Positions 9,690-20,946 are shown, counted from the stretch's first letter. The stretch: DNA of 64,000 nt from Lewinellaceae bacterium (GCA_016719605.1 JADJYW010000008.1:1-64000), one strand, 5' to 3'. The notes: generated from the sequence alone by a model not told the origin. Translations and numbers: made by a program.

Positions 9690-12600
9690 TCACGGCAGTC
9701 GCTGCAACACCACCTTCCGCACTACACTACCCGCCGCCGTCTGCAAGCGCACCGTGTACACCCCGCTGCTCAGCCACGAACCGGTGTCGGAGCGACCGTT
9801 CCAGGTCGCTACATTTTGCCCGGCAGCAGCCGACAACGGGCGGCGCACCACCTCGCGGCCTTGCGCATCGCTGATCGTGAGCGTTACCTCTTCTGCCTTC
9901 GGCAAAACAAAGCGCAGGGTCGTTTCGCTGCTGAACGGGTTGGGCTGCACGTCGAAGCCCACCGTGGTACCGAAGTCCTCGCCGGCGCTGGTCGTCAGCA
10001 GTTCAAACGGCACCGGGTTTTGAATACTGCCCTGGTGCTGATTGGGCGCGAAGTACAGCGTTTCCGTCAGATCGCGCACCGTACCGTTGGCATCGTCGTA
10101 GAGTTTGAACTGCAACAGTTCGCCGGGTGTATTGGCGTAGGTTGTCAGGAAAAACAGGTGCGCGTCCAGCGGTTCGATGTAGATCGCCTGTGCGGTACCG
10201 CGTAATTCATTGCCGACAAACGCGCCGAGTTCCATGTCGCTGGTGGTGGCGTTGATGTCCCCCGAGCGGATCATACCGATGAGCGTGCTGGAATGCTCAA
10301 ACCGGGTTGGGTCAACAGTCCAGTGCGCCGCCGGTGGTTCCGTTTCACCGCGCGCTTGCGCCATTTCGTCTTCAACCAGCGAAGTCGGTTTGGGCGGATA
10401 CGTCAGCGTGCCGGCCTGTGCCAGTCGGATTTGATAGCCGTTGGGCGGCGAGAGGAATTTCAAATTGCCCACCCAGCCGAAGGTGGAATTCAGGTACTCC
10501 GAGAACGCGTGCTGGCTCTTGATTACATCCCCGGGTTGCGCGGGCAGGGAGGCTAATGCCGTGTTGATCGGCAGCGCGTAGTTGGGTATGTAGCCGATCC
10601 AGTTCCAGCCCGCATTGATCGGTATTGGCGTCGTGGCTGGATCAATCAGGGTACCCTGCATGCGCAGCGTGTCGGCCACATCGGCGCGGTAGATGTACAT
10701 CGCGGTATTGTTCAGGTTGTTCAGCGTACCGAACCAACCGCCGAAGTATTCGGAAAACGCTGTCTGACTTTTCATCAGGTCATTCTCCGGGTGGTGCAGC
10801 GACGAAAGCGCCGCGTTCAGACTGTTGTCGGGGAAGGCCAGGTTGAACGATAGCCAGTTCCAGCCGTAGTTGAACGGCACCTCGCGGAGCAACAAGCCAG
10901 CGGTGTGGATCACCTGCGGGTTGGTCAGGGTGCCGATGGCATTGTCGGGCTGGAAGGTAAATTGTTCCACCGTTGAGCCGTAGCGCTCGCACTGGGAGGC
11001 ATCCCACACTTCGAGGCGGATAGGCTTGAGCATATCGCTCGGGTCGCCGTACACCGCCAGAAAAGCGCGGTAGTCGTTCAGTTGTGGTACATATTGCACA
11101 TACGCAAAACCGCGCAGCCGGTCATCAATAAACGCCGCCACCATGTCCTCCGGATCGGTCGAGAATACGCCCTCAATGTTGACCCGAAGTACCATCGTCA
11201 TGGAGTTTTCGTACAGATTCGGATTGAACCCGTCGTACGGTGGGCGACACACTACGCGCACGCCGATGGGCAAGGGTTCGTCGCCGCCCATGAAGAAGGG
11301 ATTCAGTCCCGTCTCGGTGTGTAGCACCACCGTGTCGCGCCAGTGGCCGAAGGCCAGATCGGGCGATGCAGTGAACTGGATCGGTCGAATCTCGTTGGGG
11401 GCCAGGGTACCCGTGTTGGGCACGACGTGCAACCACTCGGGTGCGTCCTGAATCGTGAACGGCACCGGATAGCCGCCCCGGTTGTGGATATTGGCGGTAC
11501 CGATCTTCGGTTCGTCCTCGAACTTGGTCACGCCCAGGCTATCGGTCAGCCAGGCGAGTTCGTTGCGGTCCACGAAAAACTCCCATTTGAAATATGTGCT
11601 TTCGTTGCCCACCAGGTCGTCAATGCTGCGCAGTTCTGCGCGGAGGACGCGGTTTTCGAAAAACCTGTTGTCGAAGTTCGGGTCAAGTACGATTTTGTTC
11701 TCGAAGCAGGTCACGTCAATGTCAATCAGATCGTCCGTGGTGGCGTCGTACAGGCCCACATTATTGGCGTTGAATATGTCTGCCTGGATCAGTTTATCGC
11801 AGTTGACGTGCTGGTTGAACGTGAACGAGATTTCGTCGCCTACGTGGTATACCCCGTCCGAGGGCTGCGGTACGCCCACGAGTTTAGGCGGTTCACGGTC
11901 TATGCGAACCTTGATGATGTCCGAATAACCGGGTCGGCCGGCGGCATCGCCGGAGCACAAGGCCATGGCGCGGATTTCGTATGGGCCGTCGGGCAGGCCG
12001 GCGGTTTCCCATTCAAACTGTGTGAAGATTGGACCCAGATCGGCCTTGAGTATATCCGATACGGGCGTGATATTTTTCCAGGCGCCGTCGCCGTCGGCAG
12101 GGCGGTACTGTACGCGCACGCGCTCAAAGAACGCTTCGTCCTTGTTGTAGCCCGATGTTGTGATGCGGCGCAAGGTGCCCGGTTGCGCCGGATCGTCGTT
12201 GATGACCACGTAGTTTTGTTCCGGCACATTGATTTGCACTTCGCTGCATGGGCGGACGAAATGCACGTCAATGTCCACATAAGAAAAAAACTTAGGATCG
12301 TTGTCGAACGGCAAGGACAAGGCCAGATTGCGTTCGAACTGGCAATCGGAATATAGCGCCACCCGCAACCCGGTATAATCGTATTCCGCTGGCCCGCGCT
12401 CCACGGTCACGGTAACGGGTACAGATTGGCCGTAAGGAACTATGACCAACTGCGTCTCGTCGAAGGGTTCGCCGTTGAGTTTGATAATGGCCCCGTTGGG
12501 GTTGCCGGTTATCGGTGCACTGATGCCGTAGGTCCAGTCCTCGTTGGTAGCGCTGAGGTTGCCGAGGGCGAATTTGAAGAAAGCCGGTTTGTTGGCGGGT

Positions 12601-15600
12601 ACATTGATGGCCACAAACTGGGAGCCGGAGTCCAATTGCAGGTTCGGTCCCTCGCGGTTGGCCGTGCTGTCTTCCCATGGACAAGAGGACTGGCCTGATC
12701 GCAGTCGGAACACCGGCGTGCCGTACACTCTGTCCATGGCCACATCTACCGTGAAGGCATCGCCGGGGTCGTCATCTTTGAGTGTGTAACCGGTCGTTAG
12801 TCCGCTTTCGAAGTGCCGTTTTCCGTTTGCCACCGCCTTTGCTGGTTGACGAAATTACATTGAGTCTAACCTCAAAACCCACACCTTCAAATTCAATAGC
12901 GACAACGTGGGACTCAATTTCCGAATTGCGTATTCCTCTGTCGAGGCAGTTACGATGGAGGTATCGGCCGTTTCCGAGTATTCGTAGGTGACTCCGGCAT
13001 CGAAGGACAGATTTTTGATGAACTGTGCCTTGTCTTTGAGCGTAGCGTTATCGGCAAAAATTGCCCCCAAATCCTTCGGACTCATTGTAATCCGCCGGTA
13101 TCGGCATCAATTGCATTCGGGGGATTCGTCAAAATCGCTTCTAGATAGCGGATGACATTGTTATTGATGTTAAACTGGAGTAGAGAAACGTCGTGGGCGT
13201 TGAGCGGTTCGACGGTGATCACCTGCTTGACAACCTGGCGGAACAACGATTGAAGGTGACCTCGTCGGCGAAACCTAAGATCATATTGATGGCCACGCCC
13301 ACAACAGGTCGCCATCTGGCGCCGCCCACAATCAGGTCACTTTCGCTGGTCGCGATGCTTTGTTGACACTCATGCAAGTCTGGAAGGAATTGTCGCTTAC
13401 TTTTTATAGGTACCCCAGTTCCATGTTCGCCTGAAATCAGGATCCACCTCGATGATTTTGCCCAAACCCAACGGCGCGACTACAAACTTGATCGTCGGAG
13501 CAATATCAAAGAAACACCACCGCCGCCGCCTGTACCAAGTCCGGAAACTTTCGTTGTCTTGCACGCTTTTGTTCTTTTCCAATAAACGCGGAACTACCGT
13601 CGCCCGGCGGGTCGCGCAGGATGACGGAGGGCATCATAGGCATCATCGTGGTGAAGGTATTCAGTTTATTCCGAATACCCGTCACGACGCCTTGTTTCAC
13701 CAAACTACCCGTGCGACCGGCCACCGAGTGCCCAGAATTTGCAACGTTTTCAGGTAGGGCGGCGAAGGGTTTGGGCCGCCTACCTTGAACTTGTACAGCA
13801 AGGTTGGGCCGCTCAGGATGGTGTCAAAAGTCAGATCGGCAAAACCGTTGATGAAACGAATACTGCCGGTGTCTAAGGGGCACACGCCGTCGTCCAGCAC
13901 GTTGTTCATCATGTCCACGATCTGTTCGTACTGTTCCACAATAGAGACACTCAACGTGACCTGGTCATCCTGATTCAGCACGATAACGCCGGGATCACAA
14001 TTCGGCACGGTATCCAAACCACCGTTCAACGCGACTTGCAGCGGCGAGAAATAGATAAAATTGATCGCTGTGTCGCGCTCGGTCAAATCCACCGTAGAGC
14101 CGCCTTGTACCTGGAAAAAGGTTTTGACATCCGGGTTGGAGTGCTCTGTTACCGTCACAGTCATCTGTTCCAGCGGCGGCAAATCTTCGAAGTCGTACTG
14201 ACCATCGGGATAGGGCATGGTTTCGGTACGCACAAAACATTCGTCCAGCGAAGCCACTTTGACCAAACACACCGTGCTGGGGGTCAGGATGGATTTTTTG
14301 CATTCGCCACCGGCCACCAATACCTTGATCTTGCGCGTAGTGATGTCGGTGAACAGGATGCCCGCGATGGGGCTGGACACGTTTGTTACCTCCCAAAATG
14401 CCGGAATGAAATTGTGATCCTCGAACACAGGCGTCAGCGTGGCCGTGGCGCCCGGTTCCAGGTCAATGGTAAACTTGCCGGTAGAATCGGTGAAAATGCG
14501 CGGATTGTACGGTTGGCCGTTCACTAAAATTTCCACATTCTCGGCAAAACAATCCGTGTTTTTGTAGCGTACAAAACCCGACACCGGCACGAACGAGCGG
14601 TCGGTGAAATCCACCTGGTCCACCGAGGTCACGCTCGGGTTGAGCGTCACCTGTCGGGTGCCCGGCGTGAATATGTGCGGCGTGGTCATCTGGTTGGGCG
14701 CGAAGGGCGACCATTCCGCGCCGTTATTTTGGCCGGCGACGGTGAGCAGCGAGCCACTGTTGTTCAAGCGGTTGCCGCTGCCCTCGTCGAGGGAGAAATA
14801 CACGCGCAGCCCACGTTCCTGTGGATTTCGGCTATACAGGAAATGGTCCTGAATAGTCGTTTGCGCCAGCGTGGTATCGTACAGCGCTACCTCGTCTATC
14901 AAGCCGTCGAAGTAGTCCTGGTTGTCGGGCCGGGAACCCATGAACCACGTTTCGCTTGGGTCGGACCAGTCGCCGGTTACGCCTATAAACGTATGGCTAC
15001 CTATGGGAGCACTGTTTTTATAGGCCGTCACCGTGCGGTTGGTTCCGCTGCTGTCTATCGTAAATGCAAGATGCTGGTAGCCCATTCCGAGGGTGCCGAA
15101 GTTGTGTTCCTGGCCGTTGAGCAGAACCACGATATTGTTGTTCAGGCCGTTTTCCCGGAGGAACACGCGGAACTCGTTGCCGGGCCAGCGTTTGGACAGC
15201 AGGCATTGGTCGCCGTTGGGGCCGGCACTGTTCACCCACAGTTCCAGCGTAGCCTTGGGCGTTACCGAAAAGTCGGGCAGGGTGGCATTATCCTGCTCGT
15301 CGCGCACAAATTTGAGCGCCCGGTGCAGATAAAAATCCTTGGCCGGACGGGCCAAAAAAGTCGTGCCGGTGCCATAACTGACCCCTTCGATGCGGTAAAA
15401 ACCTTCCTCATTGGTCATGCCCGCCGTGCGTACGGTGGGCCGGTCGGGGCTGAACATCGGCCCGCAGAATGACAGCACGGCCCGGCGCATGATGTCGAAC
15501 GACTTGGTGCCGAGCTGCTCGTCCATTTTCCAGTACAGTTCCAGGTCGGGCGTGAACGAGGAGGCGGTGCTGTTGCCTACCTCGGCCAAGTCAAGTTCGT

Positions 15601-16687
15601 CGAGTGTGCGGTGGTACACGCGCAGTTCGTCCAATTTGCCGCGCCAGCGCCCCGTACCGGCGCGGGCGCCGAGGTTGAGATTTTTGGCGGAAAAGGTCGG
15701 GCCTGCCGACGGCGCATGTGCGGACAGTGCGCCGTCTATGTACAGGCGCAGTTGGTCGGCGCTGAAACTCAGCGCGACATGGTGCCAGCCGTTTTTGGTG
15801 GCGTTGGGAAATGTGGCGCTGACCAGCGTCGCGCCGCCGCGATCCACCGCAATCCCCTCTTGGCCGCCGCTGCTCACGAGCGGGCGGATGTTCAGCAGGT
15901 AGTTGTCGTCTAATTGGAGAATACCCGCATTAGCGCCTGCGGAGTCGGTTTTTACCCAAAAGGTGATGCTCCAGGGGTTGCCTGTTGCGGGCATAAAACC
16001 TGTGGCGGACGTGTCGCGGTACAGGGCGCCGTCGTCGAAGCCGAACATGGCAGAAAACCCTTGCAGGGGCGTGAGGGAAATGAGGGTGTTGGGTACCGGG
16101 TTGCCGTTGGGCGTCTGTACCCAGCCGGTGACCACGCCATTGGGCACTTGAAAGCCGATGGCCTTGCCGGGTTGTCCTTCTCCGTACACGTTGATGCCGC
16201 GCACTTCGTAGTTGTAAGGGCGCCCGGCGATGACGTTGAAGTCGTTGAAGTTGCGGGTTTTGCTGTCTACCGCAGCCAGAAACACGCCGTCGCGGAAGAT
16301 TTTGAAACCCTGGTTGGGGAAAGGCCCCAGGGGGTTGTTCGACCAGGTCAACTGGATGCGGTCGAGCAATTCGCCCTGACTGGCGGCAACCATAGGCGGC
16401 AGGGGCGCCACGAGAAAACTGGTCCAGTAGCCGTAGTACGAACTGCTGTCCGTACCCTGCGCCAGGCCGACGACCATCTGGCCGACGGTCAGTTTGGTGC
16501 GCCGGCTCAGGTTTTTCATTTTGGTGCCGCTGCCGTAATTGATAAAAGCAGCGGTAGGGCGGATGGAATCGGTGCCGGAAGAAAAGCACGCACCGTCCTG
16601 TTGCTGCGTCTGCCCATTCAGGCCGACACCGAGGCCGAGCAAGACGAGCAGCGCGGTGATATGCCGTACAAGTTTTATATTTTTCAT
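9690..16687 (-). pseudogene. Giant secreted LamG protein with T9SS sorting domain, copy B, frameshifted
   Basis: Paralogue of copy A, about 2,330 codons from the ATG at 16687 (MKNIKLVRHITALLVLLG, signal peptide) to the stop at 9690. The N-terminal part (16687 to about 13725) is an intact frame with the FN3-like module, two LamG domains and the regulatory-like repeats. The C-terminal part (12833-9690) is also intact: Ig-like domain (REPPKLVGVPQPSDG), GYNWLSF-type repeats and a type A T9SS sorting domain (FDVQPNPFSSETTLRF ... RKVVLQRLP). Between about 12834 and 13730 the frame changes at least six times; fragments such as SVILRDPPGDGSSAF, SFDAGVTYEYSETAD and VAINMILGFADEV still align with copies A and C. 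As written, no full-length protein can be made. Either the gene is decaying or this stretch was badly assembled. The upstream S74 gene mirrors the collar gene of copy A. Confidence 0.8.
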
Positions 16688-16735
16688 GAAACGAGGTGTT
16701 GAATGGAAAAAGGAAGAGTTGCGCATTGCGGGATA

Positions 16736-16900
16736 AACCCCTCCCCCAACCCCTCCCCCGAAGGGGAGGGGGGCTTGCCCTCTAACAAATGAAACGCAAC
16801 AAGTTGGAAAACAACAGCATGAAGACTGGGTTGCCCCACAGATATTGCGCAACGTAGCGACGCCCCCCTCCCCTTCGGGGGTGGGGTTAGGGGTGGGGTT
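16736..16900. repeat. Inverted C/G-rich repeat pair flanking a spacer
   Basis: A 39-nt C-rich arm at 16736-16774 and its inverted counterpart at 16862-16900 match with only about four mismatches. Each arm contains its own small palindrome built on CCCCGAAGGGG. The right arm abuts the stop codon of the S74-domain gene, and the left arm lies about 50 bp upstream of the copy B start. The 87-bp spacer shows no gene. Same repeat family as 7547-7680 and, more distantly, 52661-52700. Confidence 0.75.
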
Positions 16901-18464
16901 CAGCGGTTCCCCGTCACCGCCTCCATCGCTTGCACGCGTTTGGACAGGGCGTTCAATTGGGCGCCGAATTCCGTTTGGTTGGTTTGCAGCGCAGCATTGG
17001 TGGCGCGGAGGCTGTTATTTTCCGTGCGGAGTGCATTCTTTTCTGCACTCAAAGCAGCAACCTCGGCTTTCAATTTTTCGATTTCGGCGTGGTGCATCTT
17101 GACGATCTCGTTGGTGTAGATGACCATCTTCTTGTAATTGATGCTAAGCGGAATCTTTTTGGCTGCGTCTTCATAAAGTACCAGACTTTTGATACCGAGG
17201 CTATCCACTTCTTCTGCAATGTAACCAATTTCAATAAGGGTCATTCGGGTCGAACACGGGTGTATCTTCTGGGTTGTAAATAGAGTAACTGAGTAAAATC
17301 CTCATCAAGCGGTACAATGTTGTACTTGAAACGGCGAGAGGAGGTATTGATGGTAACACCCCAGTCATTGCCCTCGGTGCCAGGGGGATTCCACTCCAGG
17401 TTGTGACCGTCAATAGTGTTCGGCACATTATACAGATGAAGTCGCCCACCTACATTAAGTCGTGGGTAAATCTCGACCAGATTGCCTTGCACTCTCATTG
17501 ATTGTATATTGTTGGCATAAAGAGAGACTTCTCCATCTCCATTGGAGAACATACCTGCGTCCAAGTCTCCACCATTGCCTTCAAATGCATAACCGTTGTC
17601 ATCGGCCCCGCTACTTCCCGGTGCGCCACCTCGTGCGCGGAATACATTGGCATTTACTCTTCCGCTAACCGACACATGACCCACGTCAAAAACGTGTCCG
17701 TTTGTGGCGCGGTAGTAGTTTTTGCCGTCGTCCCAGGCATGGAATCGGGGAGTGCCGGTGGTATAAATCGAGGCCTTGTTTTCGGTGCCGTCAAAGAACA
17801 GACCGGTGCCGGTGGCGTTGTAGCCGAAGCCGCCGGAAGAATTCACCCGGCCGGTGATGCCGATATCGTTGTTAAACACCGTAGGACCGGTGACATAATT
17901 GGTGCCGTTGGACCCGATCAAAAGCCGGGTGTCACCGTTGTGCTTGAATTTGGTCTCCCCTTCCCAGAACATACCCGAGGTAGCGCTACTCTTGAAGGCA
18001 TACTTATCGGACAAGACCCCGTCAACCGTAATGTTTCCGGCGCCCGCAATGATGTTACTTCCGCCCAAAAGGCCCATCGCATACGGCGCGGCAGTCAGCC
18101 TGGGGCGGGGCAGCAGTTCGGAGGAGCCGAAGGTAACCCCGAGGTAATAAACATCCGCAAAAGTGGCGGAGGGACCAAAAGGGGTATTCAAACCCAGAAT
18201 GGTGCTGTACACGCCACCGGTGGTTTCCACCGTCAGGTCTTCCTCGTGCACTTTCAGGCTGTTATCTGTGCTGTTCGGGTCTTTCCAAAGGCGGAATTTG
18301 AGGATGTAAGGGCCGTCGTCCACGGCGGTGCCATCGGCTTTGGTGAGTACACCTTGTACCGAGAGGGTGCCCAATTGAGCATACACCCCAACAGCACACA
18401 TGGTGAGCAAAAGCGTCAGTAAAAGTTTGGAGAAGGAATGAACTGTAGCGGCGAAATTTTTCAT
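16900..18464 (-). pseudogene. Secreted fibre-like protein with peptidase S74 chaperone domain, two frame breaks
   Basis: Reads as one gene of about 520 codons broken by two frame changes near 17262 and 17236. The signal peptide (MKNFAATVHSFSKLLLTLL ... VYAQ) leads into the same N-terminal module as the collar protein (TLSVQGVLTKADGTAV ... LLPRPRLTAAPYAM), then a repetitive fibre-like region (about 150-350). The C-terminal S74 intramolecular chaperone starts at SSRRFKYNIVPLDEDF, continues after the breaks at GYIAEEVDSLGIKSL and INYKKMVIYTNEIV, and ends in a coiled coil. S74 domains trimerise phage fibres and cleave themselves off at the conserved Ser (here SSRRFK). The intervening piece NPEDTPVFDPNDPY is in a third frame. 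An assembly error or a recent lesion are both possible. It precedes copy B of the LamG giant. Confidence 0.7.
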
Positions 18465-18541
18465 GAGTACAAGGTTGTAAAAGTGATTGCTGATTTATGC
18501 TTGATTAATTGAGTTTCATGGTCGAAGCCTTGATTATAATA

Positions 18542-18549
18542 CAAACATA
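18542..18549 (-). promoter_or_regulatory. Candidate -7 box (TATGTTTG) upstream of the S74 gene
   Basis: The minus strand carries TATGTTTG, a match to the Bacteroidota -7 consensus TAnnTTTG, about 78 bp upstream of the gene start at 18464. A TTTG that could be the -33 element lies 24 bp further upstream (18574-18577), slightly farther than the usual spacing. The rest of 18465-18708 shows no gene. Confidence 0.4.
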
Positions 18550-18708
18550 CGGTGGACCCTCAAAGTATCGGATCAAACCTTGTTGCAAAATGCCGGAGCA
18601 TTGTTTTGCGTAACCTTTTTACCGGGTACGAAAATAGTAATACTTAGGTATCAAGGGTAAACTATTCCAGTAACGGGGTCGTTCCTGTCAGCCAATTCGC
18701 AGTTTTGT

Positions 18709-19098
18709 TCAGGGAACCGGGCGGTTGCCAACTGGTTGCGTACAGGTGTCCGCAACGAAATGCATCAATTGGGAATTTGTAAAGGGCTTGTTCAAAACGG
18801 GCCATAGCGCGTCTCCGCAATCGGACGCCGGCACGTCTTGCGTCCGGGCGCCGGTGACGAACTTGACCGGTATCCCAAATTGCCGGCACAACATGCCCGC
18901 GAGCGTAATTCCGTCTGTTTCGGGTGTCTGCCGCACATTCAGCAGGGCTATATCGGGTTTGATTTGGGCACAATGCGCCATAGCTTCCTGCGCACAGGAT
19001 GCAAGCAGCACCTGCAATCCAGCCTGATGCAAGATAACCTGCATCGCGCACGCAATGACAGGATCGTCTTCGACCAATAAAACAACGGTGGGCCGCAT
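18709..19098 (-). CDS. Stand-alone receiver-domain protein lacking the phospho-acceptor Asp
   Basis: 129 residues from MRPTVVLLVEDDP. The REC fold is clear: an acidic pair near the N-terminus (VEDDP), the beta-4/alpha-4 region FVTGAR and the conserved Lys in LNKPF. The strand that should end in the phosphorylated Asp reads PDIALLNVRQTPETDG, so the expected Asp is Asn. There is no output domain. It may be a pseudo-receiver that binds a partner without phosphorylation, or a degenerated single-domain regulator. It lies 3' of the LytTR/HisKA_2 pair on the same strand, separated by 234 bp containing a poly-G tract, so it may belong to that system. Confidence 0.7.
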   Translation of the reverse strand: MRPTVVLLVEDDPVIACAMQVILHQAGLQVLLASCAQEAMAHCAQIKPDIALLNVRQTPETDGITLAGMLCRQFGIPVKFVTGARTQDVPASDCGDALWPVLNKPFTNSQLMHFVADTCTQPVGNRPVP

Positions 19099-19224
19099 AC
19101 AAGGTAAGGTATGCGGGCGGTGGTGCAGGAAGCGTGAAAAATCAAGGAAGGAGTCGTAAAAGTTATTGGAGGTGCGGGAAACGGCAGGGAAGGGTGCAAG
19201 CCCCCGACCCACCGGCTTGGTTCC

Positions 19225-19246
19225 GGGGGGGAGGGGGGGGGGGGGG
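19225..19246. other. Poly-G tracts (G7 and G14) in the intergenic region
   Basis: Plus-strand runs of seven and then fourteen G, separated by a single A, lie in the 234-bp gap between the histidine kinase stop (19333) and the receiver gene start (19098). Such a homopolymer is prone to slippage and hard to sequence. It is about 130 bp upstream of the receiver start. G/C-rich flanks (19193-19210 and 19300-19325) form partial inverted repeats. No gene is visible here. Confidence 0.7.
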
Positions 19247-19332
19247 ACCCGTTTCGCGGTCGTGAAAGTGCCGGGGGATATGCCCGATGTTTTAAAACCA
19301 AAAGGGGCGGGCTTCGGGGGCGGGTACCATCC

Positions 19333-20946
19333 TTACACCATACTGAAATTCTCAAACGCGATCAGTGTCGAATACCCCGTTTGGGACACCTCCACCTGCG
19401 GTACGCCTTTCAGTTTTTTGCTCAGCATCTGTACCAGATTGGTTCCAAAGGAAGTACTGCCCTTTGGGTCGGGCGCGGCGCCCTTACCCACGCCGTTGTC
19501 GGCTACTTTCAGGCAAAGTTTATTAGCCTCGTCTATCCAAAGTGCAATGGCAACCACACCCGGCCGATCCTCAGGGAAAGCATATTTGAGCGCATTGGTC
19601 ACCAATTCGTTGATGATCAGCCCAAGGGGGACGGCGGTATCCACATCGAGGCGCAGCGGCTGCACCTCATAGCGAATTTGCACTCGGTCGTCGTGAAACC
19701 CGAAGGATTCGAGCAGGGTATTGCCAAGTTGGTGCAGGTATTCCGGCATATCTACGGCGGCTACATTATCGCCCATGTATAGTTTTTGATGGATGAGACC
19801 CATGGCATCCACCCGGTTTTGCCCTTCGCGTACAGCATCAAGGGCAGCTTCATCCGTGATCTGGCGACTTTGGAGGTGCAGCAGACTGGATAGTATCTGG
19901 AGGTTGTTTTTGACGCGGTGGTGAATTTCCTTGATCAGAAATTCCTTTTCCGTATTTCGTTTGCGCAGTTGCCGGGTAAGGCGGAACAGTAGCCCACCGC
20001 CGACCAAGGCCAGCAAAAACAACGTGACGATGAGCCAAAAACGGATACGAGCATCGCGTAGCGCTTGCCCTTGAGCGGCAATAGTAGCCTCTTTTTTGTC
20101 GGTCTCGTAGCGGGTTTCCAGTTCGGCGATATGCTGGGTACGCTGGATGTTCAGCACGCTGTCGTGGTGGTGTACATACTGGCGCAACACCTCAATGGCG
20201 GCACCGGGATTGCCCATTTCTTCGAGCACTGCGGCTTCAATCTTGAGCATTTCCTGATACTCGAAATCGCGACCAAGAACTGCTGCGAACTGGCGGGCAT
20301 CTTGCGCGTATCGAAGGGCCGGTTTGTACTGCTGCAGGTTGAGGTTATTGGTAGCCATGTTGATGTAGGCCGCCATGAGCCGGGTCGAGTCTTGCGACTT
20401 TTGGGCGGTTTTCAGCGCTTGCTCAAACAGCGGAGTGGCCAAAGCGTACTGCCCTTGGGCCTCATAAATGTTGCCCAGTTTGGAGCGGGCGAAGGCTGCA
20501 TTGGCTTCTTTTCCGATAGCCTCGAACAAGGCGGCACTTCGGTTAAACCAATACGCGCAGGAGTCGGTCTTCTCCAGTAAAAAGGCCATGATACCTGCCA
20601 TAATACAAATATTGGCGGTTTGTGTGGTATCGCTTGCCGCCTCGGCGTATCGTAGTGCCTGATGGAACTGCTCATCGGCCTTTGGGTTGTTTTGTTGGCG
20701 CTGGTTGAGCAGCCCCATGTTGTAGTAGATGTTAGCCAATGCTTTTTTGTCGTCCAACTTTTCTGCCACACGCAGGGCGTGCAGGTACAGATTCATGCTG
20801 GAATCCGGGTAACCGGTAGACACCAAATCCGAAGCGGCGTGCAGCAAACTGTCCAACCGGGCATCGCGTTGGGCATGCAGCGTACCGATGAACGTGCAAA
20901 AAAGGGTAAGCAGCAGCGGGCGAAGGGAATGGATTGAAGCTATCAT
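19333..20946 (-). CDS. TPR-containing HisKA_2-type sensor histidine kinase
   Basis: 537 residues. Signal peptide (MIASIHSLRPLLLTLFCTFIG ... LHAQ), tetratricopeptide-like repeats over about residues 30-270 (for example KALANIYYNMGLLNQRQ), one transmembrane helix (FWLIVTLFLLALVGGGLLF) and a HisKA_2 dimerisation domain with EIHHRVKNNLQILSSLLHLQ (phospho-His near 342). The HATPase domain has the N-box INELVTNALKYAF and G1 box ADNGVGKG. HisKA_2 kinases of this layout commonly pair with LytTR regulators. The start codon overlaps the stop of the LytTR gene by four bases, so the two are translationally coupled and almost certainly a cognate pair. The TPR part is predicted to be periplasmic and to sense a protein or envelope signal; the ligand is unknown. 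Confidence 0.88.
   Translation of the reverse strand: MIASIHSLRPLLLTLFCTFIGTLHAQRDARLDSLLHAASDLVSTGYPDSSMNLYLHALRVAEKLDDKKALANIYYNMGLLNQRQQNNPKADEQFHQALRYAEAASDTTQTANICIMAGIMAFLLEKTDSCAYWFNRSAALFEAIGKEANAAFARSKLGNIYEAQGQYALATPLFEQALKTAQKSQDSTRLMAAYINMATNNLNLQQYKPALRYAQDARQFAAVLGRDFEYQEMLKIEAAVLEEMGNPGAAIEVLRQYVHHHDSVLNIQRTQHIAELETRYETDKKEATIAAQGQALRDARIRFWLIVTLFLLALVGGGLLFRLTRQLRKRNTEKEFLIKEIHHRVKNNLQILSSLLHLQSRQITDEAALDAVREGQNRVDAMGLIHQKLYMGDNVAAVDMPEYLHQLGNTLLESFGFHDDRVQIRYEVQPLRLDVDTAVPLGLIINELVTNALKYAFPEDRPGVVAIALWIDEANKLCLKVADNGVGKGAAPDPKGSTSFGTNLVQMLSKKLKGVPQVEVSQTGYSTLIAFENFSMV

Noticed and set aside
6300..18464. Remnant prophage
   Set aside because: Only fibre-tip domains are present, both on proteins with signal peptides. 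There are no capsid, portal, terminase, integrase or lysis genes.
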